Assembly (NCBI GenBank): GCA_016787645.1
Contig: JAEUUF010000015.1
Coordinates: 248,001-312,000 of the forward strand
Length of the DNA: 64,000 nucleotides
Origin: Cyclobacteriaceae bacterium
GTDB lineage: Bacteria; Bacteroidota; Bacteroidia; Cytophagales; Cyclobacteriaceae
Direction: 5' to 3'
How positions within the stretch are numbered: the first letter of the stretch is position 1; every line of letters starts with the position of its first letter. Below are positions 18,655 through 27,200 of the stretch, piece by piece. Made by a program: the position numbers and the translations under genes. The notes beneath the pieces were generated by a model that was not told where the DNA came from, searched no databases, and saw only the letters and a list, made by a program, of their open reading frames with translations.

Positions 18655-20523
18655 TCACGAGGACCGGTAAGCCATCTCGTATACGGATTTTGCGTGAGGC
18701 CCCAGGAACACGCGGGCATACATGCGGATGATGGCCAGCCCGTCGATGATAAAGCTCAACGCCACAAACAACGCCAGCATCGGCTGATCTTCGTGGATGT
18801 GTGAGAAGATCAGGTCTTCTCCCACAAAAGTAGGCGTAATGGGGAACCCGGAAACGCCGAGGCATGCGATCAGGAAGGTGAGCGCAAAAATCGGATGACG
18901 GTACGAATGCCCGTGAAACTGGTCGAGATCGATGCTGCCTTCATGAGACCTTAGCCACCGCAGCACTTCAAACCCTAAGATTCCGGAAATGGCAACGCCG
19001 CTCAGGTAGATGTGCACTTCGTTGAAACTGAAGCGCTCGTTGAATGAAATGGCAAGCGCGATCCAGAAATGGTTCATGATGACGAGCATCCAGCTCAGCC
19101 GGGCAACGATTCGTTCGGTGAAGGCTTTAAGCACCAGGATCAACGCGATCGTGCTGAACACATACGGAAAATAAGATTCGATGCTCGCGGGAAGCACCTC
19201 GCGGTTATACACCACAAATAGTCCAACAAGATAGGCAGGTACGCCGACCGTGAATACGCGTTTCAGGGTGATGAATTCCAACTTTCGACCCACCATCTTC
19301 AACGGGTTCCACAAGTAACGATACATCAGCGAGTCAAGGTTCCACTCCTTCAGGCACATGAGGTAAATGGAGTAGGCCATTCGCTGGGGAAAAGATTTTT
19401 CAATGGTCTCCGGCCGCGGCTGAAAATTGTAAAACTGTTCGCGGATGAGGTAACTGACGACCGAAGGGGACACCAGGAGCTGGTACGTGCGGAGAAAGGC
19501 GTTGCCGGCGAAGTGCACCAGCGCAATTGTCTCAAGCCCCAGGGCGATCTCAATAAAGATCAAGCCGATTTGCGCAATGGATGCGTAGGCGATCTGGCTC
19601 TTCACGGATGACTGCACACGCGCAATACCGGTGGTGATCACACTCGTGGTAAGTCCCATCAGGATGATGAATATCTTCACCGAAATTTGTTCCTCCCAGA
19701 AGGGATACGTGCGCAACATCAGGAACGCACCGAGGTGAACCGAAAGACTTCCGTAAAAGATAGCACTGGAGGGTGTGGGCCCCTCCATGGCCCTCGGCAG
19801 CCACGACGAGAAAGGAAGCTGCGCCGACTTGGCCGCGGCGGACAACAGGATCATGAGTGAAATGAACACGCCGATGAGCGTGTGGCTCTGCAAGTGGGAG
19901 TGAACCAGGTCCGCGTTACTCAACTTGAGAAAAGTGATATTCTCATGCCAGAGGTGATGGCTCATCCACATGGCCAAAATCAACCCGACATCGCCGATGC
20001 GGTAAATCGAAAAGACTTTCACCGCGTTCTTCACGGGAAGGTATCGATCGCGGTAGAAAGCGATCAGCAGGAAGGAAGAAATTCCGAGTATTTCCCACCC
20101 CACAAACAAGGTCTCCAGATTGCCGGAGAAAATGGCAATCATGTAGCCCATATAAAACAGGAGAATCGTATTGAAAAACCGTTTGTAGCCGGATTCACGA
20201 TGCATGTAATACCGGCTATAGATGGTCACCAGGAAGGTCAGGATGGCGCCTACGATCAGGTACGTTGCCGTGATCCCGTCAAAGTAGAAGTCAAGGAAAA
20301 AGGAATAGTCGGCACTTTCATAAAGCACAATTTCCCGCAGGTTCAACGTGGGGTGACCCTGAAAAAACCAATATCCCACAAACACGGTTGCGACCAGCAA
20401 GTGCAAGCCTACCGCGGTGAAGGCTCCCCACGAGATCAGGTCCTCCTGTTGCCTGGGGATGAGAATGCTGACGGCAAAACCAATGATCGGTACAAGGATG
20501 AAAAATTCGAGGAAGTGGATCAT
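18655..20523 (-). CDS. dabB: DabB-type membrane subunit (NADH-quinone oxidoreductase subunit L/ND5 family)
   Basis: The 622-residue integral membrane protein has the proton-conducting ND5/MrpA fold (for example LETLFVGWEILGISSFLLIAFYRDRY and SSWLPRAMEGPTPSSAIFYG). Complex I subunit genes are absent, and the gene follows dabA by 7 nt. Together they form the DAB dissolved-inorganic-carbon system, in which DabB couples the ion gradient to DabA. At 622 residues it is somewhat longer than many DabB proteins; the extra C-terminus (EDLIFSHIHEDQPMLALF) also looks membrane-associated. Confidence 0.85.
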   Translation of the reverse strand: MIHFLEFFILVPIIGFAVSILIPRQQEDLISWGAFTAVGLHLLVATVFVGYWFFQGHPTLNLREIVLYESADYSFFLDFYFDGITATYLIVGAILTFLVTIYSRYYMHRESGYKRFFNTILLFYMGYMIAIFSGNLETLFVGWEILGISSFLLIAFYRDRYLPVKNAVKVFSIYRIGDVGLILAMWMSHHLWHENITFLKLSNADLVHSHLQSHTLIGVFISLMILLSAAAKSAQLPFSSWLPRAMEGPTPSSAIFYGSLSVHLGAFLMLRTYPFWEEQISVKIFIILMGLTTSVITTGIARVQSSVKSQIAYASIAQIGLIFIEIALGLETIALVHFAGNAFLRTYQLLVSPSVVSYLIREQFYNFQPRPETIEKSFPQRMAYSIYLMCLKEWNLDSLMYRYLWNPLKMVGRKLEFITLKRVFTVGVPAYLVGLFVVYNREVLPASIESYFPYVFSTIALILVLKAFTERIVARLSWMLVIMNHFWIALAISFNERFSFNEVHIYLSGVAISGILGFEVLRWLRSHEGSIDLDQFHGHSYRHPIFALTFLIACLGVSGFPITPTFVGEDLIFSHIHEDQPMLALFVALSFIIDGLAIIRMYARVFLGPHAKSVYEMAYRSS

Positions 20524-20530
20524 GGTTGAA

Positions 20531-23026
20531 CTAGGAAATTACGTAAACAGGGAGGTTGTCGTGCTCTTTCTCAATGAGCGGTGTCATGTCATCGATCTTT
20601 CGAATTTCTGTCGGTAACGGCTGGTATTCGGTGAAAGCGCCGTCGCGGAATCGGTAGAGTTTTCGGGTTTCCGGATTCACCACGATGAGGTGAACCCACT
20701 CATTGATAAACCATTCGTAGGTGGCGGCGTCTGTCTGAATTGTCTTCAGGACGACTTCCGGGAAGTGCTCCACGATGATGAGCAGCCGCACCGGATCGTG
20801 GACTTCAATCATCTGGCTGGGAAGTCCAGGGCGCAGATCGCCGTCGATCCCGTTGGCCACCCCAAAGAGTCCCATTACGTTATGCGGTAATTTGGTGCCG
20901 GCACCCAGCTTCTGGTTGTCGACCCGTGAAAAGAAATATTCGAGGTTGATCCCTCCACAGACCGGCGCAGCGGCCTTGAGGATATTATATAAGTATTTTC
21001 CTTCCGGATCGACCTGGTAGTTGAATGAATTCATGAACGCCCGCCGGTCAAGAAACAGGTGAGTGGTCATGGCCCTGCGGCCCACGATGCATAATGCATT
21101 GGTGGCGTGGTTCAATTCCGGGCGGGGTTCAAAAAGTGAAACCGAGCGAAGACGAACCTCTTCATGAATTTCTTCCGGCGAACGGGTGGTATCCACCGAG
21201 ATGAACCTTCTTGATCGCTCCTTGGCATTGAGGTCCAGGGCTTTGTCGAACGTCTTGTGGTTGGCTACATGACGGACCTTGTTCTCGGGTGACAGGCTGT
21301 TCTCATCAAAAAACATGATCTCATCGCGGGTGGTGTCGTGCAATCCACCGACGAATTGTGTTTCATCCGGGATCCGGATACCCCGCTCTGCAAGTCCCTT
21401 GCGCACCTCAGGGTGGTTGATCATATAGCACATCACCCGTGAGTTTACCGAGCCGGCGCGGCCCGAACACGCTCCGCAGTCATACGCAGCGAAGTGCGGG
21501 TTGTTGATGCTGCTGGATCCGTGTCCAATCAGGTAGACGATGGGTGCAAATTTTTCGACGAGCCCTATGCTTTTCAGGAGACCTTCCGCACGGGTGATCA
21601 TCTCCGGAATGGTAAACCCAACCTGCAGCCCGTTCTCCTTATCGTCCGGGTTCTTATTCTCGATGGTTAGCCTGGAGAACTTGTCCATGTGCCGGAACGA
21701 CGATGCCGTGGCGGGCCCCATCGAAGGCTTGAAGATGTTGATGAAAAGTTTCAGTGCTGACCAGAACCCCAGTGTATGGGTAATGAGAAAGCCGCCCAAC
21801 AGCGAGTGAGTCTGCTTTGAAAAGTGAACATCCTTCTCCCGTTTCGATTTGCTGTCCACTTCTTTAATAAGATACTTTGGAGTGACAGGCCAGGGGCAAA
21901 GCTTGGTATAGAACTTTCCATCCTGTGGCTGGTAGAAAAATTCCACACTGAAGAAACCGGGCGTGGCAAACGTCTGGCAGTCGGGATCCACGTGCTCGAT
22001 GTAGCGCCGGAACGAACACTCTCTGTCATCGATGCAAAACATGGCCTGGAATGTGCGGCCCACATGAAGGTCAGGTTCTTTGCTCGCCAGCAGGATGCCG
22101 TTGAGGACCTCGTTGTAGTAACTCCATTCATAGGCTTCCTGCCACAGGGTGCGGAGCACATCCAGTTCCTTTTCCTGCACTTCGGCGAAAAGTTCCACGG
22201 GTCTTTCCGGCAACCGGCTGCTCAGGGGGGTCCAATCCTCACCAAAGTGCTGATCGAGTGAATCGATCTCCAGCAGGCATTCGAAGATGATGAGATCTTT
22301 GAGCGAGATATTTTTGCGATCCAATAAGGTTTGTGGCACATCTTCTACCGTAGAGACCATGCCCGCCCAGCCCTGGTGCGCAAACTGCTGATCAAACAAG
22401 TAATGGTTGAACAACGATTGGTCGCCGACCAGTATTTCCAGCAGCTCAGCGATGGTACAGGGCGTTTCCAGCAAAAGCATCCGCGCGCGGCTGGTCTTGA
22501 AGAAGCTGGTGAAGCTATTGCGCTCCATCTCCCGGATCGAATCGAGAAAGCTTTTGTTGTTGATCGGGAAACTCCACATGGAAATACCCTGGTCCATGAA
22601 GCTGCACACTGTTCGGAAGAGCAGGGGATGCACCATGGAGTCCAGATCAATCTGATAGTACCTCTTCCAACCTGCCCGCAACTGGCCAATTCGGGGCAGC
22701 GGCAACGGACCGTACAACTTATCCAGGGCCCGTTCCTTCCATAACCCAAGGTTTTCCTTACCAAACCGATCAATGATCACCCGATCCAGCACGTCCTCGC
22801 GGATTCTCCCGGAATGATACATCGCGCGGAATTCATGGAGGGATAAGCTTACCCGGTAACCCAGGATTTGCGATGCCTTCCGCACGGCTTCATGAAACTT
22901 CAGGTTTTGAAACGCGTGGAGTGTATTGTGGTGAATGAAGTCCTTGAGGGGAGCCTGCGCGGGCAGGTAGTGCTTCAGTTCATGAAGCACGACGTGCTCA
23001 TCGAAGGTGGAGGTATGTGTTTTCAT
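20531..23026 (-). CDS. dabA: inorganic carbon transporter subunit DabA (DUF2309)
   Basis: The 831-residue soluble protein matches DabA along its length. It contains the beta-carbonic-anhydrase-like zinc-site segments: Cys/Asp in MFCIDDRECSFRRYIE, His in YLIGHGSSSINNPHF and Cys in AAYDCGACSGRAGS. The N-terminus (LHELKHYLPAQAPLKDFIHH) is typical. With DabB it converts CO2 to bicarbonate in a vectorial way. In a heterotroph this would supply bicarbonate for carboxylases and is often needed at air CO2 levels. It is first in a two-gene operon with a 355-bp leader region upstream. Confidence 0.92.
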   Translation of the reverse strand: MKTHTSTFDEHVVLHELKHYLPAQAPLKDFIHHNTLHAFQNLKFHEAVRKASQILGYRVSLSLHEFRAMYHSGRIREDVLDRVIIDRFGKENLGLWKERALDKLYGPLPLPRIGQLRAGWKRYYQIDLDSMVHPLLFRTVCSFMDQGISMWSFPINNKSFLDSIREMERNSFTSFFKTSRARMLLLETPCTIAELLEILVGDQSLFNHYLFDQQFAHQGWAGMVSTVEDVPQTLLDRKNISLKDLIIFECLLEIDSLDQHFGEDWTPLSSRLPERPVELFAEVQEKELDVLRTLWQEAYEWSYYNEVLNGILLASKEPDLHVGRTFQAMFCIDDRECSFRRYIEHVDPDCQTFATPGFFSVEFFYQPQDGKFYTKLCPWPVTPKYLIKEVDSKSKREKDVHFSKQTHSLLGGFLITHTLGFWSALKLFINIFKPSMGPATASSFRHMDKFSRLTIENKNPDDKENGLQVGFTIPEMITRAEGLLKSIGLVEKFAPIVYLIGHGSSSINNPHFAAYDCGACSGRAGSVNSRVMCYMINHPEVRKGLAERGIRIPDETQFVGGLHDTTRDEIMFFDENSLSPENKVRHVANHKTFDKALDLNAKERSRRFISVDTTRSPEEIHEEVRLRSVSLFEPRPELNHATNALCIVGRRAMTTHLFLDRRAFMNSFNYQVDPEGKYLYNILKAAAPVCGGINLEYFFSRVDNQKLGAGTKLPHNVMGLFGVANGIDGDLRPGLPSQMIEVHDPVRLLIIVEHFPEVVLKTIQTDAATYEWFINEWVHLIVVNPETRKLYRFRDGAFTEYQPLPTEIRKIDDMTPLIEKEHDNLPVYVIS

Positions 23027-23032
23027 GGGTAT

Positions 23033-23048
23033 CGCCGGTGTGCCGGCG
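23033..23048 (-). promoter_or_regulatory. strong hairpin directly upstream of dabA start
   Basis: A perfect stem CGCCGG-TGTG-CCGGCG ends 6 nt before the dabA ATG, where ribosomes must bind. It could damp or regulate dabA translation. The rest of the 23049-23381 interval shows no convincing gene, RNA or promoter element to my eye. Confidence 0.35.
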
Positions 23049-23381
23049 CATGGGGATGTCTAAGGGTGTTCGTGCAGGTTTATTAATCCAACGTATGAAA
23101 TCAACAGCGATGATTCCATGGGCGGCATTTTTAGAGAAGTGTTTTCTCGATAACAACAGGGAAGTGGCAAATATCCGATGGCATTGTGGCAATCACCTCA
23201 ATGTCATGAACTTCTTAGAGAATTCTAATGACAAAGGTCAGCGGCAAACAGGCGTTTAGCCCCGTGGAATGGGTTGTACCGCTGCCAGGTGTTCCCCACT
23301 CATTTACTTGACGGGAATTCTTTTCTCAGCATTAATAGCATGAACCCTTGAGAACTTGGGGCTCACCGGGTAATAACAGCC

Positions 23382-25154
23382 TCAGTAAGCAAGAGCGCAT
23401 CCATTCGCATAAGGTGGCGAAACGGCGGTTAGTTTGCGGGTGACTGGATCGCGATGAATGCCTACCCACAACCCTTGCTTATAACGTCGTTCGGTTGGCG
23501 GAATAGCGGCCACAGGCAGGCCGCTGGCTTGCAGCACTTCTTCCGGAAATGCCCCGGTCATCACTTGAACGGTGTTCTTTGGCGCCATTGGATTGGAGGC
23601 ATCCGTCAAAGGGAATAGCAAGGAAGGAGCGTTTATGGCTTGTTCCACGGTCATGTCGTAGGCAATGATGTTCAGCAGTGACTGCACCGTTTGCTGGTGC
23701 AACCCGGTAGACATCGAAGCAAATGGAATGATGGGCACGCCATTTTTGGACACGATGCCGATCTCGATGGGGGCCGGCAGCCGGTTGCCCGGACCTGCCA
23801 GCGCGATCTGCGCTTGCTGATACCACGCTGCATCACCGATGGATACCCCATCCACGACGATGGCTTCGACACCCCATACTGCTGTATTGATGGAGTGCGT
23901 GATGGCCGTCATGTTACCCCACTGATCGATGGCTACTACCGTGTCTGAATGTTTCGGATTCTTGTCGGCGTAGGATACAATCTTCACACCGGCCTCCATG
24001 CGCTTCCAGAGTTCCTGTGCCGTCGACTTAAGCAGGCGCGATGAGTCAGAAAGATTAAGGCCCGGATAGATCAGGTTGCGCGTAGCCACCGGAAGGTAGG
24101 AGAGTGTGAACATGTTGGTGATATCCGAGATCATGCGGAACGCCTGGCCATTGGTCGACCAATGGCCAATCTTCGCGATGCCGGAAGCTTCGGCCAGGTT
24201 GAGGGCCTCGATGAGATTGACTGTTCCGTTGGACGGCTTGCCAAGTACGGCGAGTTCGTAGTCGCCGTATTTTACCCGGGTGGGATCGCTCCAGATCACC
24301 TGGTAGTTGGCAAGATCATCCATCGTCATTTTGCCGCCGTCTTTCTGAATGGCCGCGATGGCTTTCTTCCCCCAACCGCCTTTATACATATAGTCGGCGC
24401 CGCGGGTGGCCACACTGTCGAGGGTAGTGGCGAGCGCCGGCTGTTTGAAGAAGTCGCCAGACTGGTAGCCGGTGCCATCGGGTTTCACCAGGGTGGCCAT
24501 GGTTTCCGGAAGTCGACGGAGTTGCGCGTCACGCTGCTTGAAGAACTCGGCGGTGCGCTCATTCATGACGAATCCGTTGCGGGCGAGGTGGATGCTGGGT
24601 TCAAAGAGTGTCTTGAAAGGAAGTTTTCCGTATCGTTGGTGTGCTGCTTCGAGGCCCCGCATGAAGCCGCCCACAAGCGCCGTCCGTCCGCTGATTTCAC
24701 GAGTGGCAAACAAGTCGCCGCCTTTGAGCGCGCCGGGAATGGTCATGGGATCGGTTTCATTCTTCACCGTATTCCAGGTGGCGTCCATGCTCACAATCTG
24801 TCCGGTGGCGGCATCGTAGTGCACCATGTTCATGATGCCGAAGAAGCTGATGACCGCGCCGGCATTCAAAGTGACTTGCGCCAGGGCCGTGGTCAGCGCT
24901 GCGTCAATCGAAGTGCCGCCAAGCTTGAGCGCTTCCAGTCCCGCGCGGGAGGCGGGAGAATGAAACGTTGTGGTAACGGCACCCACCTGTCCGACTGCTG
25001 CCGGATTGTTGGGATAGGGTCGTGCATCCATGTCCAGGTATTTCTGCAACTCGCCGGCTCCCCACTTTTCGGGTGACAGGGAAGGCGTAGTGGGTCCGCT
25101 GCAGGCCAGGACAAACAAGCTGGTGAGAAGGGGCAGGGCAAATCGATTCTTCAT
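23382..25154 (-). CDS. gamma-glutamyltransferase-family lipoprotein
   Basis: The 590-residue product has a lipoprotein signal (MKNRFALPLLTSLFVLACSG, Cys18) and the two-part Ntn-hydrolase fold of gamma-glutamyltransferases. The likely autoprocessing nucleophile is Thr in KHSDTVVAIDQWGNMTAITH; ASMSTGLHQQTVQSLLNIIA belongs to the small subunit. The N-terminal part (SPASRAGLEALKLGGTSIDA) matches the family. The usual arginine/serine substrate motifs are not obvious, so it may act on another gamma-glutamyl or acyl substrate in the periplasm. It stands alone between dabA and the caspase gene. Confidence 0.85.
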   Translation of the reverse strand: MKNRFALPLLTSLFVLACSGPTTPSLSPEKWGAGELQKYLDMDARPYPNNPAAVGQVGAVTTTFHSPASRAGLEALKLGGTSIDAALTTALAQVTLNAGAVISFFGIMNMVHYDAATGQIVSMDATWNTVKNETDPMTIPGALKGGDLFATREISGRTALVGGFMRGLEAAHQRYGKLPFKTLFEPSIHLARNGFVMNERTAEFFKQRDAQLRRLPETMATLVKPDGTGYQSGDFFKQPALATTLDSVATRGADYMYKGGWGKKAIAAIQKDGGKMTMDDLANYQVIWSDPTRVKYGDYELAVLGKPSNGTVNLIEALNLAEASGIAKIGHWSTNGQAFRMISDITNMFTLSYLPVATRNLIYPGLNLSDSSRLLKSTAQELWKRMEAGVKIVSYADKNPKHSDTVVAIDQWGNMTAITHSINTAVWGVEAIVVDGVSIGDAAWYQQAQIALAGPGNRLPAPIEIGIVSKNGVPIIPFASMSTGLHQQTVQSLLNIIAYDMTVEQAINAPSLLFPLTDASNPMAPKNTVQVMTGAFPEEVLQASGLPVAAIPPTERRYKQGLWVGIHRDPVTRKLTAVSPPYANGCALAY

Positions 25155-25359
25155 AGGAGGAGGATTGGCGGGTTTATGAATGAACTACTTACATCATTCT
25201 ACGGTCAATCGAATGTAAGATTTTTGGAAGAGCCGAAATGGGAAAATTCAACCAGCGACAGGCGGTGGTGTTTCATCGGCCTGTTTGGAATGCGGAAGGG
25301 AAAAATCGGGAGAAGAAATCCAGAATGTATGTAGCCCCGGCAGGAATCAAATTATCCGT

Positions 25360-26790
25360 TTAGTTTTTCTTGATGAAAATGAAGTCACCCCCTTCATCAC
25401 CCGTTTCGGCAATGACGCCGTCCTGGGGAACCACGGTTGAATTGTTGATCACGGCAAGCCTGAAGCTGTCGAAAAGCTGCTGCGAAGCGAAGTATTTTTC
25501 CTGGTTGTCTTGCAATCTTTTGCTGAGGTAATCGAAGAAAACCGACTTGTCGGGAACCGCGGTCATGGTCCCACTGGTGATTGCCCGTCGGCTCGGCATC
25601 TTATACAATAGTTGAATATCCATCCCGGCATCGCGGATAGCATTGGCACTCCGCGTTTTGAAAATTCCACCACTGAAACAGGCATCCGATATCAGCAGCG
25701 TATGACCCGATTTGATGCTCCGTATCTGTTCCCTCACGTCGCTATTCGAGAGCCAGTTGGAAGGGTCATTGGGAGAGGCATCTGACGGCCACCAATAACC
25801 CTGCTGTGCGGCTTCGTCCCAGTAGCCATGGCCGGCATAGAAGATGAGCAGGTTGTCATTCGGGCCGATTACTTTTCTTAGCCTGAATAGTTCTGAAATT
25901 ATTTTTTGGCGTGTAGGGTCCGTCACCAGGAAAGTCGTGGAGTCGGTGAACGAATAGTTGTTCAACAACAATTCCTTGAGCTTCCTGGCATCTTTGGTAG
26001 GATGATCAAGGTTGAGCCGGTTGTCTTGATAGGCGGATACGCCAATGAGTAAAGCATAATAGTTGCCCCCACTTTTCACAACAAGAGGTCCTGCCGGAAC
26101 GGCTTGTGGCCTGGGGGTTACACGCTCTTCTGTGGCGAGCGCCTCGGTAGCTTTTTGAATATAATTGAGCTTGATAAAATCAACACTCCGTACGGTGAAA
26201 ACACCGATGGTTTGTCGTGAGAATGGCTTGTAAGAAGCTGTGCCGACGAGCTCCTTGTTTGCGAAGAAATACATCATGCCGCCGACCTTTCGGATGGTAA
26301 TCAGTGTAGGTTTGGCGCTTGAAAAGTCATAGGGAACCTGGGGAGCCACGGCGTTGGAGGGGCCCAGGTATTTCCCATAGGAATCCGGTTTATTCCAAAA
26401 CATAAAGCCGGAATTGCATGTGCCGAATTGATTCAGGCAGGTCGCAACCATAACAAAATCACCCAGGTAAATCCTGGGCCAGATACCCTTTTCAAATGTC
26501 AATTGTGCCATTACCTCCATTTCAAAGTCCCGGCTTTCGTTAAACTGTACGTCCTTAAGCGCCATCGCTTTCAAATCGTGGACGCGCATGGCCCACCCAC
26601 CGTTAACATCGTAACCGGTTTGCTTCCATCCGGCCGGACGAGGATCGTCAAACTCGTCGGAAGAGATCACTTCCGATTTTTTGTAGTCAGAATAATCGGC
26701 CTGGCTGTAGGCACGAATACATACCATTAAAGTAAGGCTCAGCCAGAGCCAGGTAGTGGTTGATGCCGACTTCATTTTTGCGAAGTCCAT
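25360..26790 (-). CDS. secreted caspase-family (C14) protein with N-terminal lectin-like domain
   Basis: The 476-residue product has a signal peptide-like N-terminus (about residues 10-30). A jelly-roll-like region (about 35-210, DFEMEVMAQLTFEKGIWPRI) resembles LamG/DUF1080 domains. The C-terminal caspase domain (about 235-470) has YYALLIGVSAYQDNRLNLDH, the catalytic His in IFYAGHGYWD and the catalytic Cys in LLISDACFSGG. Both catalytic residues are present, so it could be an active Arg/Lys-type protease. It stands alone; 205 bp separate it from the GGT gene. Confidence 0.85.
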   Translation of the reverse strand: MDFAKMKSASTTTWLWLSLTLMVCIRAYSQADYSDYKKSEVISSDEFDDPRPAGWKQTGYDVNGGWAMRVHDLKAMALKDVQFNESRDFEMEVMAQLTFEKGIWPRIYLGDFVMVATCLNQFGTCNSGFMFWNKPDSYGKYLGPSNAVAPQVPYDFSSAKPTLITIRKVGGMMYFFANKELVGTASYKPFSRQTIGVFTVRSVDFIKLNYIQKATEALATEERVTPRPQAVPAGPLVVKSGGNYYALLIGVSAYQDNRLNLDHPTKDARKLKELLLNNYSFTDSTTFLVTDPTRQKIISELFRLRKVIGPNDNLLIFYAGHGYWDEAAQQGYWWPSDASPNDPSNWLSNSDVREQIRSIKSGHTLLISDACFSGGIFKTRSANAIRDAGMDIQLLYKMPSRRAITSGTMTAVPDKSVFFDYLSKRLQDNQEKYFASQQLFDSFRLAVINNSTVVPQDGVIAETGDEGGDFIFIKKN

Positions 26791-26850
26791 AAAATGTTGG
26801 AGTAGAGAAAGTTAGCAAAAAACGCGGATAGTGGAAATTCTTGCCGGTGA

Positions 26851-27016
26851 GGGCAGGGAACCTGTGTCAAAAGTTAGTTCCGAAAGCCAGTAGTAGTCCC
26901 GACAGGAATCCCCGCCTGCCAAAATTCGATGAACTTTCTAAGTGATAAATTGGGCGGGCAGGGAACCTGTATCAAAAGTTTAGTTCCAAAAGCCAGTGGT
27001 AGTCCCGACAGGAATC
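26851..27016. repeat. 60-bp direct repeat carrying copies of the tRNA-Arg 3' end
   Basis: Two near-identical copies at 26851-26910 and 26956-27016 start GGGCAGGGAACCTGT and end AGTCCCGACAGGAATC. The second copy runs into the real tRNA-Arg gene, of which the shared last 16 bases are the 3' acceptor/T-arm part. A third partial match (AACCTGTATCAAAAGTTTAG) lies inside the tRNA. So the 3' end of the tRNA has been duplicated next to it. Confidence 0.75.
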
Positions 27017-27071
27017 GAACCTGTATCAAAAGTTTAGGAAACTTCTATTCTATCCATTGAACTACGGGACC
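27000..27071 (-). tRNA. tRNA-Arg, anticodon CCT
   Basis: The leftward strand folds into a full cloverleaf. The acceptor stem is GGTCCCG / CGGGACT with discriminator A. The anticodon stem GAAGT/ACTTT encloses loop TTCCTAA, giving anticodon CCT for the Arg codon AGG. The T arm reads ACAGG-TTCGATT-CCTGT. The 3' CCA is not encoded. A -7 promoter element lies upstream at 27087-27094. Confidence 0.95.
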
Positions 27072-27086
27072 ATGCGATAGGGAGGG

Positions 27087-27117
27087 CAAAGGTAATCAAA
27101 AGGTCCGCAGATTAAAC
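27087..27117 (-). promoter_or_regulatory. promoter of tRNA-Arg
   Basis: Read leftward, TACCTTTG (27087-27094) matches the Bacteroidota -7 consensus TAnnTTTG exactly and lies 15 nt before the mature tRNA 5' end. A T-rich stretch (TGTTTAAT) about 20 bases further upstream could be the -33 element. Confidence 0.55.
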
Positions 27118-27200
27118 AGCGTAAAGGGCTGCGTAATGCGGGTGAACCTTATTTGTATATTGTTGGAGCCTGCGCGAAATAACCAGGCAAATCATTTCCC

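Noticed and set aside
23017-23259. Rightward frame upstream of dabA
   Set aside because: It overlaps the dabA start region and lacks a recognisable domain or signal; the gap appears to be regulatory or empty.
24162-25076. 304-codon frame opposite the gamma-glutamyltransferase gene
   Set aside because: Antisense to a clear enzyme gene, without signal peptide or family features.
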